Shown here in pieces: positions 21,870 to 34,019 of a DNA stretch of 64,000 nt. The stretch is from Strongylocentrotus purpuratus (taxonomy: Eukaryota > Echinodermata > Echinoidea > Camarodonta > Strongylocentrotidae). Location: the NCBI RefSeq assembly GCF_000002235.5, contig NW_022145613.1, positions 13,250,981 to 13,314,980 on the forward strand, given 5' to 3'. Every line of letters begins with the position of its first letter. The first letter of the stretch is position 1. Position numbers and translations under genes: made by a program. A model generated the notes under the pieces. That model had not been told where the DNA came from, did no database searches, and saw only the letters and a program-made list of their open reading frames with translations.

Positions 21870-23690
21870 CTGCGTTAAAACACTACGATTCTAGTCACGT
21901 TACTTGATTGATGTTTCATATTTCTATCGAACACAATGGTAGTTGACGAAAAAACAAAATCAAATGGAAGGAGGGTGTTAAAGCGTGTCGAACAATTTCC
22001 TTACTCTCCTGTCGCACAAAACATTATAAATCGTAGGCTTGGCTATTCGAACAGAACCCCTTTGGAGGCGTGTACGCTGTTGAATAACACCATGACTCAC
22101 CTTCTTACCTTCATGATACCTCAGTCACACGGCAAAACCAGGACTCCGAAACAGGCAGATGCTTGGTCATTCGGGAAAGTAATATTCCCTGCCTGGTCTA
22201 TTGTTGGCGTTGCAGGTGTATATGGGGTATAATCATTGACCTATTACGGAATGGACATTCATCGTTTTCTTAACGAATTCATTGTGATTGTCTCCGTCAA
22301 TGTCGTCTCAATAACATTCCGTACATGTTTCTTCCCTTTGGTCTCATCATGGTCGCCGGCAAAAAGCCGGGACAGAATCAAGATAGTGATTTTACACATG
22401 TTAATCTACATGCGCAGAAGATAATTACTCGCCTAAATCATGGAAAATAGATGTGCAGTTCTGGTTATAATCGGAAATTGTTGTTCCGTGTACTGTACAT
22501 GTATTTTTTTTGAAAAATATGTTGATATTACCAGATAGAGGTTATTTTTGGATATTTTTGGTTGTGATTTAAATTCCCGTTTCCCCCTATTTCCTCATAA
22601 TATTCCAGAGTTACAACGCACAGGGCTGATACAGATCAAGGCCTTCTAATTGTTTTATATTAAGGTCATAGGTGTGTGCGAAAGTTTGCGAATTAGTAAT
22701 AATATATTTCATATCACCAAAATCGTCTGCTTTTCAACTTTGCTGCTCCCCGTTGAGGATGCTTTTATTTAAGACACACTCTTACAGAGCACACCATCGA
22801 AACAAAACCTAAGAAAGGGAAACTGCTCCTTTGTCAATGACCGAAAATGCTTACGCAGTCGTTATTGTTAAAACAGATGAATGTTCTCATTAAGATGCAC
22901 ATAATCAGAAGGCGGCGACTATGATTGGATCAAAGAAAGAACACCTTGAATGTCCATCCGTATTAAGTCCATGGTATAATACGGTGCACTTGGAGAATAA
23001 AGAATCCGTGATGACATAAATAGAGCGTGATAATAAGTGTGTATGATTCGGTCAGTCAAGTATAGGGTGAGCGTGACAAATTAAGGTAGTTAGCACCAGG
23101 TAAACTCGCCAATCAAAACAATTTCCATCAATTATTTATTGACAGAACCGCGTGACACCCTCAATTGGGTCGGGGGAGGGGGTCACAGTTATTTAGTGTA
23201 CTTTCATGTTCATCAAGGGCTAACTTTAGAGTAGACTCTGCTTAATAAAGAAGTTAGGAGGACACTGATGAACTGATGTGTAACTCCCCGGGCGGGGGTC
23301 GTACTTTTGTACCTGAATATCTCACGAGGAACAAACCACACTATCAAACAATAAGATTATATAATTAATATCAACGACTCAATATAGATGATCAACACAA
23401 ATATCAAGGGTCGCATAATCGTTCGTGGTGTACACACAAAATATACACAATAATAAAATGTAGCGGGAGTGAACTCCCTCACCGGCATATAATTTACATA
23501 AAAATAACAGTGATTATAGTAAACGGAATCGTCTCGAGGGCGTACCCCGGAGATTATAGTCTCCGTTATATTAAAACATGTAGTAGACTCTAAAACAATA
23601 TAATCAATCATAAACAAACAACGAATGTCAATCATCAGAAATCAAGTACAAGAAGGATATATACAGTAGGCTTGCGGATGTACCATGTGA
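21870..23690. other. No gene recognised
   Basis: This flanks the large hAT element on the right. One 98-codon plus-strand frame (21936-22232) is open but has no supported identity. The rest holds only short frames and no repeat that I can match elsewhere in the window. Confidence 0.4.
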
Positions 23691-23710
23691 GAGAGAGAGA
23701 GAGGGGGAGG

Positions 23711-23845
23711 ATTGACGAGTCCTGAAAAGGACTCTCGGTAATCTTTCTTGAGGGTGTGTAGTCCTGAAAAGGACTGTTGGTGTAGTCTTAAAAAAGACCG
23801 GTGGTTATCTTTCTTAGCTTACTAGTTCTAAGGAGAACTATAGCG
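23711..23845 (+). other. Cluster of four short perfect hairpins
   Basis: In succession: GAGTCCT-GAAA-AGGACTC (23717-23734), AGTCCT-GAAA-AGGACT (23760-23775), GTCTT-AAAA-AAGAC (23785-23798) and TAGTTCT-AAGG-AGAACTA (23823-23840). All have four-base loops, and the first two are GNRA-type. Spacers share ATCTTTCTT phrases, so the block may be a decayed tandem repeat of one hairpin unit. Confidence 0.6.
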
Positions 23846-23929
23846 CCGATTAGAGAGGATGGGTGGCGGGAGTGGCTAGAAGGATATATCGTTAATCAGT
23901 TCAGCAAAGCGTTCAACAATAAGAAATTA

Positions 23930-24300
23930 CAATTAAATCAAATCAGCTTTGACGAGGTCAGGCAATGACGATGCTGACGTGGCGACGAAACGATGATGAC
24001 GAAGACGGACAGCAATGATGGCGAAGACAGCCGCAATGACGGATACGAAGATGAAGACGACGATGATGACAGAGACGATGAGGAAGACGAAGACGATGGT
24101 CTTGTTGATGTTGGTGATGAGACAATCAATCGATGAATGTGATGATGGCCATGCAGCTAATGTCAATGATGTGGTGTTGCATGACGATGATCAACGATAA
24201 TCAGCGAGTCAGCACAGTACAACGGATATCGGTGAGGTGATGACGATGATGAATGTGTCAACACAATGGATGGTGGTGATCGAAAAGACAGAAGTCGATA
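23930..24300 (+). repeat. GATGA/GACGA-rich simple repeat
   Basis: The plus strand is dominated by GATGATGAC, GAAGACG and CAATGATG words. Open frames in several registers follow from the composition and are not treated as genes. Confidence 0.7.
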
Positions 24301-24302
24301 AT

Positions 24303-24416
24303 AGGGACTTTTAGATTTGCGTGGACTGATATGTGTGATGTCCATTCAAGGCAGTGCATTAAAAGGACCTCGATCGTAGCAATCCACATTGTCTTCGTGC
24401 AAATCTAAAAGTCCCT
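24303..24416. mobile_element. Miniature inverted-repeat element (AGGGACTTTTAG family)
   Basis: The 114-bp unit has 18-bp arms, AGGGACTTTTAGATTTGC at the left and its complement GCAAATCTAAAAGTCCCT at the right. The same family occurs complete at 39817-39914, and one terminus is at 46311. TA precedes GGGAC at the left, suggesting a Tc1/mariner-type target; the right flank has TT instead. Confidence 0.75.
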
Positions 24417-24502
24417 TGTGAGTCGCTGATGGTGAGCTGATGACGAAGACGACAATCAACGTGTCTTCTTCTTCTTCTTTTTCTGATTAAGTCTGCCCCT
24501 TT

Positions 24503-25663
24503 CCCAGGTCGAAAATCCCATAGAGACCAATAGAGACCATTAGAAAAATTCTATTGGTCTCTAATGGTTTCCGTTGGAGTCTATTGGTTTCTGTTGGACC
24601 CATAGAATTGAATCCAATAGAGACCATTCAAACCATCAGAAACCAATAGAAATCAATAGCACTCATAGAAACCAATAGAAATAGAAACCAATAGGACCAA
24701 TAGAAACCAATAGGACCAATAGAAACCAATAAGACCAATAGAAACCAATAGAACCGATAGGATTAATAGGACCAATAGGACCAGTAGGACCAATAGGACC
24801 TATAGGACCAATAGGACCAATAGAAAACCAATGAGACCAATAGAACCCAATGGGACCAATAGAAACCAATAGAAACCAACAGCTAAATCTATCTCGTGCA
24901 TATTTATGATTACTTTATACGTGTTCAAAGAAAATTACATTTATCATAATTTGTTAAGCAACTTGTGACAATGTACATCAATTTTGTGATTTTTAGTTTC
25001 TTTCGGCAACTAATGACCAATCGATTAGATCTAGATCTATATGTTTAATCATGTTACAATTTCATTCACGTTTTAGCAATAGATATATTGATTATAATGA
25101 TTACTAACCAACAAACAATTCATGTATGTTTATTATATAAAATAGTACAAGCCTTCATTTAAAATAAAAGATATTCTTAAACTCACTTCAAATGATCTAT
25201 GTGATGAAGTTAATGCAATTGAGATTATAATATACTTTTTTTGGTGGACAGTTGCTAAAGTCGGTTTTGATTTATCATTATTGATTTACCAATAGAAGCC
25301 ATTGGATTATTGGTTTCAATAGGGCATTCAGAATATGGGACCATTAGAAACCCATAGAAAGATCTCTAATGGACCAACAGGAACCCATAGAAAATATCTA
25401 ATGGACCAACAGAAACCCATAGAAGACATGGGTGGATGCTGGTCCAATAGAAGCTTTCTGTTGGTCCATCAGCATTTCTTTCTGTGGGTTTGTGTTGGTC
25501 CAAGAGATATTTTCTAATGGTTTGTGTTGGTCCAATAGATATTTTCTAATGGTTTCTGTGGGTCCATCATTTCACTTTCCCTATTGAAACCATTAGACAC
25601 CAATAGCTCTAATGGTTTCTGATGGTCCAATAGGATCGAATCCTAATGGAATTTCGACCTGGG
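24503..25663. mobile_element. Inverted-repeat element filled with a CCAATAG minisatellite
   Basis: The ends CCCAGGTCGAAAATCCCAT and its partner TGGAATTTCGACCTGGG are inverted repeats. The left half (24530-24890) is built from GACCAATAGAAACCAATAG-like words. The right half (25290-25640) is built from the inverse, CTAATGGTTTCTGTTGGTCC. The whole unit is thus a very large imperfect palindrome around a ~400-bp AT-rich centre. No coding sequence is present. It abuts the 3' part of a LINE fragment. Confidence 0.65.
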
Positions 25664-25749
25664 TTCAATTGACTGAGGATTCTTGCGAACTATGTGCGAG
25701 CAATTTACGTCCATTCGAGTGCTATTTACATTATAATACAGTTTATTTA

Positions 25750-27080
25750 CAAATATGTACAAGCTCATGTGTAGGATGGAGGAAGACTAACCAACCGTCT
25801 GCAGTCGATTACGGAAGGCTCCGACAGATGGCGCTACAACAATTTCTGAGGGTAGGGAATTCCAACTCCTTAGTGTTCTCGGAAAGAATAAATGCCGATG
25901 CGATTCAGCTCTTGGGTATGGCATCTGATAGGAATGTTTTTGAGTGCATGGCTCTCGTCGATTGGGTGACTTGTGTCCTGAACCGGAGATGATGAGCGAG
26001 ATTATTGTGTATTTTATTCGTCATGGTTAGTCTGTCATTTTCTCTGCGCTCTTGTAGAGTGGTTCAATTGAGTTTTTTCAGCATACTGCTGACACTTGAG
26101 GTATTACCGATTCAGAGTGATTCTCGCAGCTCTTCTTTGCACCATTTCAACTTTATGAATATGGTTCTTGGAAGCTTGGTCCCAAACATATCGGTCGAAC
26201 CAACGTTTTTTAGGCAGTAGCTTTGAGGTCAGAAGATTTAATACGTAGATTGCGTCTTAGAAAGGCAATGAAGTTTTTGGCTTCGTTGACAGTATGATTG
26301 ATATGTTGGGTTCACTTGAGATTACAAGTGATGATAACAACCAAGTACTTCGCAGAGTCAACGGTTTCAAGGGGGGTGTTGTTCAGATGATACACATGTT
26401 GTACCTTGCATTTGTCTGTGTTAAAAAACCATCATCCATTTTTCGGCCTAGTCTCCAATCCTGTTGAGGTGTTGTTGAAGATTGTGTGCATGATGTTGAT
26501 TGTAGATGGTCATGTAGAAATCGTATCATTGGCAAATAAGCGAACTTTAGATGCTAGACGATTTGGCAAGTCATTCATGTAGAATAGAAAGAGATAAGTT
26601 CCAAGAACCGACCCTTGTGGCACTCCATATTCTACTGCTATTGATGATGAGTTCTTGCTATCCAAAAGGACTCTCTGACTTCTTTCATGTAGAAAGCTTT
26701 GGATCCATCCAAGATTCTTCCCTCTGATACCATAGAAGTTCATTTTGTGCAAGTTGATTCCCAACCTTGTCGAATGTTTTCGAAAAATTCACGATTATAG
26801 CATCCGATTGACGTCCTTCATCCAAGTTCTTGTGCAGGTCGCTTGTGAATCCTAATAACTGTTGTTCACATGACATGTTCTTGCGAAAGCCATATTGAAG
26901 GGGGAAGATGATGCCATTTCTGTCCCCATGCTTCATGATATTGCTAGTTAGAACGTGTTCTATTAGTTTGCAGCAAATGCATGTTAGTGAGATGGGACGA
27001 TAGTTCACTGGAGCTGAAATATTACGTTTCTTGTTGATTGGTACAACATTCGCTTCACGCCAGAGTCCTCTGGGCACACA
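25750..27080 (-). pseudogene. Decayed LINE reverse-transcriptase ORF
   Basis: Minus-strand frames in order give ANVVPINKKRNISAPVNYRP, LQYGFRKNMSCEQQLL, VNFSKTFDKV (motif A, FSKAFDKV in family members), EYGVPQGSVLGTYLFL (motif B) and FANDT in place of the catalytic F/YADD box. Then, in other frames, come a palm/thumb remnant and a C-terminal tail. The first frame (26685-27077) and the second (26510-26764) overlap in different registers, so at least one frameshift separates them, and several stops follow further downstream. The catalytic Asp of FADD is changed to Asn. The endonuclease part is absent. Jockey/CR1-like by motif style; inactive. Confidence 0.75.
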
Positions 27081-27129
27081 GGACCTCCTTCAAATAAGGA
27101 CACATTTTCCTTTGTAAACCAAAAAAAAT

Positions 27130-27560
27130 TAAAGCAACAATATTTCTCTTTCCTTATCTTCTTCTCAACCCCACATGCAGCTCATCATTTAGTATTTTTT
27201 TCTGTACCCTCGATCTCTCACTTCTTTTTGTCATTGTCTACTCTTTGTATAATTATGACCATGTTCTTCTATCTTTGTCGTGTAAAGTATTGTCTTGTCC
27301 CTTTCTCGTCTCTGTTGGCATCCCCATTTTTCTTTCCCCTATTTTGTAGTTCCTTTTGTCATTACAGAATAGTAAATTTAATTACTCATTATTCCTAAGT
27401 TTCATTTGAGGTGTTCACACTTGTACAAGCATTGCTTTTTAGTGGACCCCTCTGTTTCCAACATGTATTTCTTAAATTTGTTTTAAATGCTTATAATTAT
27501 TTGTAATGTTTTGTTGGAAATGTGAATAAATTTGAAATTGAAATTGAAATTGTATGCTAG
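27130..27560 (+). mobile_element. LINE 3' tail region
   Basis: A pyrimidine-rich plus-strand stretch ends in GTGAATAAATTTGAAATTG followed by repeated GAAATT units (27527-27551), the form of a CR1/L2-type 3' end with short tandem tail repeats. No ORF is preserved. Confidence 0.5.
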
Positions 27561-30010
27561 GTGCAGAACTAGAATAAAATATACCCTCCACTATATACGC
27601 TAATAATAATAATAATAATAAAAATGTTACTTATAAAGCGCTCACCACCGAAGTCTTTAAGCGCTATAATTGCAACGTCAACTTAGTAGGTCCATGCTAT
27701 TTCCAAAGCTCTTTGGAAGCGCATATAGACTTTATATCAAAATGGGTTATCAGAACGGACTATTATATATTAGTATCACGATGTATGTTTCAGTTTTCGT
27801 TTACAAGTACATCTGAACAAGGAAATACTATGGTTACAGGTGAAGATAATTAAGATACAGAACAAAGGCTATTCAATGTAAAAGAAAGAAGAAGGTTATG
27901 GAATTTCAAAATTTCTCATTATTTCATGAAACAGTGTTATGTACCACATAGGCTGTATGCAAATTAGAAAGTTGATGATATCATCCCCTCACTATCCCCC
28001 GTATATTTAGTTTCAAGAATTTGCAAGTTTCTTTTCTTTTGACACACATGAACAATTTGTTCCTTTATACATGATAAGTTACAATAATGGTAATTTTTCA
28101 CATATTCCATGAGGATTCAAGCCATGTTTTCATTCCCAGAGCACAGGAGTAATATTTTTGTCAGATTCTATGTACAACGGTAGAGAAAAGTGAGAGGATG
28201 ACATCAACAACAACAACAACAAAAAAATGTTTCATGAATTTATGCGAAACTTATTCCGTAATTTTCTAATTTTTCACCCGACTTTGATAAATTTTGTTGT
28301 TTTGTTTGTTAGTTTGTTCTTTATTTATTTAAGTAAACTTTCAAACGGACCGGACTTGCCCTTTAAATGATCTCTTTATCACCCTTCGCATTTATTTAAA
28401 ACAAGGTACACATTATGAAATTCATGTGGCCTAAGTCCGAATCCATTTCAAGGCAAACCAAAAAATTGCGTGACCTGACATGAACTGCATATTTGTTTGC
28501 AAGAAAAAGAGAACAAAGTTAAGATTGAAGACTAGGTGATAATGAAAAAGATAATATAAAATAATACGCCCAACACTCGTTTAATGCCGCTGGAAGAAAA
28601 TGATCTACAGCACTTTAGCACGGGAGCTGCCCCGATATATCATCCGAAAGCCCGTCTCCCCCGTCCCTATTCCCCGTTTCAGGAGGGTGTTATCCCGTGT
28701 TGAGAAAATCTAGATATATTAGCGCTTCCCTCCTTAAAAAAAAAGAAGAAGAAAAGGATGTGGAGGCACATATTGCTCCGGTTGTCTTATTTTCGCTCGC
28801 TGGACCAATGCCAGCACAAACGTAGCTAGTTCGACGTCACTACCAAACTAGAATGTTCCACTAAGTTTTAGGGTGTATGCCATTGGGTATGACGTGTGAA
28901 CCGGGTGTGCGGAAATGGTGTGTTAGGAAGGGGAAGTGAGAGTGTTCGTGTGTGTGGTAATTGTATGTGTGTCAGATGGCTAATCATAAATCTACAATGA
29001 CGAGTAAACTGTCTACATCACACTCCACAGATAACTATGTGCCTTGAACGTATATAGCAGACGGCAATCGGCGGAGCAGACGACATTTGATAGTGATTTT
29101 GTATGTGAGATTGCTTTGCTAAATATATAATACAAGAACCTTTTCCATATCTTTAAACTATCATTGATATCTGATAATAAAACAGTTAGTAAAATAAACC
29201 TACCAAACTACATAATACAATGAAATACTTGACAAAAAGTAGGGGAGTCTGATGTGGTGCACAATTGCACCCTCTGTTAATAATCGAATAGTCCATGGTG
29301 TTCATGAATATTCATTTTTTGCTTACCTCGGCAAAATGCTTGCCTATACTAAATGGAAACATTACGGTGGGGGGTTGGCTAAAATGGACATAATGAACAA
29401 ATCAGAACTGATCTATGATGATTCATGCTTGTTATTCTTCGTGTGCTTGACTTATAACCTTACAATCGCGTGGTAAATTGCGTCCAAAGTTCGACTTGTT
29501 GCACATGTGTTATATAGGCAATGGCGAGCTGGCGACCTATTTTGACCAAATTACGGTGGGTAAACTTTTGAAAGTCAATGAGGGTTCCAATGAAAGAGCT
29601 AGTGATAACGTACGTCGGGTGGATGTGCTTTTCGTTTAAACCAAAAATGAAAGTATTTTTTGAAATATTTGTTTTTCAAACTTGCTAAGCTCCACCCGAA
29701 AAACCTCCAGATCTCATTCCCCTTGTGACATCATCTGTCAGTCATCAATGAGCTAACTTGAGAAAGTGGCATGTAACTTTGCCAAAGTTGACCACCTGTT
29801 ACAATACCACAAACAATAGCAACATATAAGCTGCTATGTCAGACATGGCAGACTAAACTAATATTATAGAATAGACAATGGTATGTAATTTCCCCCAGCT
29901 TAGCACACGTTCATAATAGAATTGCATGCTTCCATACATGTACAATACATCACCACCATTGCCTTTGTCTTCCTGGTGATGCTACAGCATATCTGACATA
30001 GCTACTTGCT
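27561..30010. other. No gene recognised
   Basis: It contains an (AAT)n run at 27600-27622 and otherwise unassigned AT-rich sequence. A 74-codon plus-strand frame at 29252-29476 has no recognisable domain. Confidence 0.4.
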
Positions 30011-30017
30011 CACTCTA

Positions 30018-30933
30018 TGGTAGGTGCAGGGAATTGGAGACCCTTAAGCACATTTACATAAATGTTCTTCTCTTTATTTGGTAAGAAAAGTGTGGGCATG
30101 ATGTAACTGATTAATATGATAACAATGATTAATGACGTCAGCATCCAAAGGTCACTCATTACCTACATGTGCAGGTAATAAGGGACAGTTTAATACACAT
30201 CAAGACATTTTAAATACAATTTGAATGATATTGGAATTGTTATGGTTAGTTCGACCACTTTTTGAAAGAGATAAATGCAGCCAATGAACTTACTGTAATT
30301 TTGAAACAATTTTAAAACAATGTGGCCCAAAATATTTCTGTACATGGACAATTAACCAACCAACATCGGGTCATTGACTGTCCTCGGCATACTCGACATT
30401 CACAACAAACGATACCCATCTCTCTCTCTCTCTCTTTCTATTTATCTCTCTTCAAACTTCTCTCCTTCTTTTTTCTTTTAACCTTCCCTTTTCTCTCTTC
30501 TAGCAAGTATTTGTATGATGATTATTGTTGTCTCGCCGAAATCTGACTCTCTTAATTTGCATTAATGTATTACATGTAATTAGGAATAATATGTTTATAT
30601 AATTATGATCATTCCATTCCCTGCTCTCTCTCTCTCTCTCTTCCTTCTCTCTCTGTACCTCCCCTCTTTTCTTCCATTCTCTCTCTCTCTCTACTCCATT
30701 CGCTTAATCACTCTCACTTTCATGAGCCATATACCTTCCCCTGCTCAATCTTCTGCTAGTACATCCTTTTCATAAACGAACACAATATAACTCTGCTGTA
30801 TTGTCATTATGTTACAGATTTATTTACTATGTTTCGTAATACTATTGTACATGCATATAATTTACATCACTATACCTTTGTAAATTGACCCTTTTAGCCT
30901 TTTGCTGCTGATCGATCATTATATACCAATAAA

Positions 30934-30999
<66 letters not shown>

Positions 31000-31442
31000 C
31001 TTGGACCTGGTGTCCCCCATTACCTGCACACATTTCTGATCAGACACCATTAATAATGTGCTTTGCAACACCTATTCACAACAAACAATGGCCATAAGTT
31101 TTCTGTGATGGTTGGCACACTTCATAAACCTCATTTTAAAACTACTTTCTAAGAGCCACCCCTAAATATCTGCATACACCACAACATTCAGTGAAAATTG
31201 TGTTTTTATATCAGAACAACGTTTTACGATAAAAATTGGTTACCTTGGTCAATTTTGCCAATTTTCTCGGAGAAAGAGCACATTGTAGACTTCAAAATGA
31301 ATTGGATATATGCAGTAGGGTTGTTAGAGGCCACAAATGGCGCTATAGCAATATTGGAGCCAACACGGACAGACAGTGATGGGTTCAAGCTTGGTGGTCT
31401 CCAATTCCCTGCGGTCTCCAATTCCCTGCACCTACCCTATAT
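30018..31442. repeat. Region bounded by inverted GGTGCAGGGAATTGGAGAC
   Basis: GGTAGGTGCAGGGAATTGG at about 30020 recurs inverted twice near 31399-31437. Inside are (CT)n runs (30420-30500, 30620-30710) and an (AAT)n run of about 60 bp (30936-30996). It may be a palindromic mobile unit, but the boundaries are not firm. Confidence 0.4.
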
Positions 31443-31605
31443 AGAAAACTTCCCCAATCGGTGCCTGTTGGTCCCCCATGATCCTCTTTTTCGTATGTTA
31501 AGGAGAGCTTAAGGAGAGCTGAGTTAATGAGATAGCCACCTGTCAGTGACTTCGCTGTGTAGTCTAATCCCTTCTGGCTCAGTAGTGTTGACGGTCTTTA
31601 AGATA
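31437..31605 (+). repeat. Dispersed repeat, copy 1 (second at 40012-40170)
   Basis: Phrases CGGTGCCTGTTGGTCCCCC, ATGATCCTCTTTTTC and TTAATGAGATAGCCACCTGT appear in the same order and orientation at 40038-40115, ending in a shared GACGG(T/C)CTTTAA. Confidence 0.8.
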
Positions 31606-31729
31606 TGCACAACATTATAACTATGATATACCAAATTATATTCCACATACTAAAAATCTTGCTCTACGATTGGTCGAAAGTAAATCACGTGATGAAAGAT
31701 AGTTCGCCCATCATTGCTGGGAGAATTCA

Positions 31730-31768
31730 TTGCACTGTGTAGATAGTAGAACTATCTACACAGTGCAA
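31730..31768. other. Perfect short hairpin
   Basis: The 18-bp arms TTGCACTGTGTAGATAGT and its exact complement are separated by AGA. The flanks do not continue the pairing. Confidence 0.85.
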
Positions 31769-31827
31769 CGCACTTTAATTGTAAACGCTGCGTATTGCTC
31801 TCCTCTTTAAGCGCTTTTAGTGTTATA

Positions 31828-32496
31828 CCGAGTGAGTCAAAAAAAGTTTACACCTAGAAAATTGCTAATTATTTTAAAAATCATCTATGAACAGTAAATT
31901 AATATACATCTTATGAAAGAGTGTTTTATCCCAAATCATTTGGAACCATTTTTGTGTGGTATGTGTTCACGCTTGGATGAACAGGTGGCATTGTTTGCGA
32001 GAGTGCAAAAATCGACTTGCGCCAAAGTGATGCCTACAGTATGTATTGTGTTGGGATTAGCGGAGTGAGAGAATGGATTGAATGTATCAAATGAAATGCA
32101 TTGCATATGTTTTTTTTGCAAAGGGCAAAGACACACACACCCACATACGCGCGCACAAAATGTTCGCTGATATTTGATATTCGATATTTGATATGTGTGG
32201 CATGATTAATTTCGTTAGGGATGTTATTTGGATTTGCAAAGACCGAATTAATACCCAAATCCCAATTGTTTTATTCAAACATCACATAGGCAACTTTGAC
32301 GCAAGTCGATGTTTGCACTCTCGCAAACAATGTCTCCTGTTCATCCAAGCGTAAACACATATCACACAAAAATGGTACCAAATGATTTGGGATAAAACAC
32401 TCTTTCAAGACATTTAACAATTTAATGTTCATCGATGATTTTTTTTTTTAAATAATTAGCAATTTTCTTGGTGTAAACTTTTTTTGACTCACACTG
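31828..32496. mobile_element. Tc1/mariner-type miniature element with long inverted repeats
   Basis: The termini read CCGAGTGAGTCAAAAAAAG at the left and, inverted, CAGTGTGAGTCAAAAAAAG at the right, each flanked by TA. Pairing extends about 200 bp inward on both sides, for example AACACTCTTTC, CAAATGATTTGG and TTTGCACTCTCGC phrases. The centre is unique, with no transposase. TA duplication and the AGTCAAAAAAAGT terminus support the mariner assignment. Confidence 0.8.
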
Positions 32497-32679
32497 TAGT
32501 ACGCGCACTTTGGTCACGCGCAAACTATATGCTAGAGTGCATTGTTGGAAGAAGAAAAAAGAAGCAATGCCGCAGTTGTAATTGATGAGGAAACTGAAGC
32601 GATTAATAGGCCAATAGAATTAGGTCAAATTAGGCTTAAACCTGGACATTTCTCATAACAAGCTGATTTTTTCAGGCCC

Positions 32680-33130
32680 GTCCAGAAAAAGTCCTCCTAA
32701 ATTCTCCTTGAGCGTTTTCCGCAATCAAAGATGGCGTCCAAAATGGCCGCCATTTCCTGAATTTCTTATAACTTTGCAACTAGATTAACCCAAATACAAA
32801 ATTGTAATGTCTTAATATATATGTTTTTTAGCATAAGGAACTCAATAGAATACATGTTGATGAATTTTGAAACAAACAACAGCTAAAAACCACTTAGCCC
32901 TTCCCGAAATCCAAAATGGCGCCCAAATTGCCGCCATTTCCTAAATTTCTTATAAATGTGCAACTAGATAACCAACATACCAAATTTAAATGTCTAAATA
33001 TATGTTTTTCGGCATAAGGAACTCAACCAAATAAATTTTGAAACACACAAATAGCAGTAAAAACACTTGAGCCCTTCCCGATATTCAAAATAGCGCCCAA
33101 AATGGACATTATTTCCAATTTTATTTCATT
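32680..33130 (+). repeat. ~175-bp tandem repeat, about 2.5-3 copies
   Basis: Each unit contains CAAAATGGCGCCCAAA-like words, CCGCCATTTCCTAAATTTC, TGCAACTAGAT and GCATAAGGAACTCAA. The CAAAATGG boxes lie near 32735, 32903 and 33085. Confidence 0.75.
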
Positions 33131-33134
33131 GTTT

Positions 33135-34010
33135 TAAAGTAGTTACGTTATGAATATAATCAAATGTCTAGACTATAATAGCACCATTGAAATACATACT
33201 ACATGTATTTTGCCATTACTTCAGGAAGATGATGTTTGCTTAGATTCCCTTTGTAATTCAATTTCCATTTTTTCGAAGATTGGACGGCAGGACGAAAGTG
33301 AGGTGTGAGGTGGGCTTCAGTAGCATTACATCTCTGACTGAGAATACACACTCTATAAAATGGAGGTGATGATGGATAAAACTGATAATAGAATACACAA
33401 TCTACAAGCAAAAGCAAGGATTATTTTATCATAATATTTAAAGCTAGTGTGTTCACTGTAGACATTACATTGGTTTCCTCGAGAAGGAAAATATATTTAT
33501 GTACACTTGTTGCAAGAACGTTGCTTAAACGCTGTATTTCAGAACGTTCCTCGGTTTCATTACTTTTACATGTACATAGCTTTTTCAATATGCCTATCAT
33601 ACGTATCTTGTATTTGAATATTTCAGAACTTTCCTCGGTTTTATTCTGAGTATAACATGCTGAAGAAGTTGGAACGATGTCCTCTAGTAAACGCACCATC
33701 TAATGTGGCGCACTATGAAACGCACAAACTGGAGGAACGAAAAGCATCTATAAATTTAGATCATTGACGATGTACGGCCATGCATTAGGGTTCAAGGCAT
33801 GGCCACAATTGTTTTCTTCTTTTTTTTCAGGTGGGCTGTATATCGTACAGACCACCTTATAATTTCGTTAGAATTGCCGCTATTATTTATTTATTATTCT
33901 TTATTTTTCTTATTTCTAACCACTTTTTGTGGACAAGATAATTTGAAAATGGCTCGATCAAATGCCTTGAAATTTGTCACACATATGTAGGTATATGTAC
34001 AAAGCACAAT
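33135..34010. other. No gene recognised
   Basis: Short frames only. A direct repeat is visible: TTTCAGAACGTTCCTCGGTTT near 33537 and TTTCAGAACTTTCCTCGG near 33622. Confidence 0.4.
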
Positions 34011-34019
34011 AATGTTTTC

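Noticed and set aside
21936-22232. 98-residue frame with a phrase (NRTPLEACTLL) reminiscent of retroelement integrase tails
   Set aside because: Too short and too weak a match. No neighbouring retroelement parts or ends were seen.
24015-24345. Several Ser-rich or Asp/Met-rich frames
   Set aside because: They reflect GATGA/GACGA simple repeats.
30842-31033. 63-residue frame with a poly-Leu run
   Set aside because: The poly-Leu comes from an (AAT)n microsatellite read on the minus strand.
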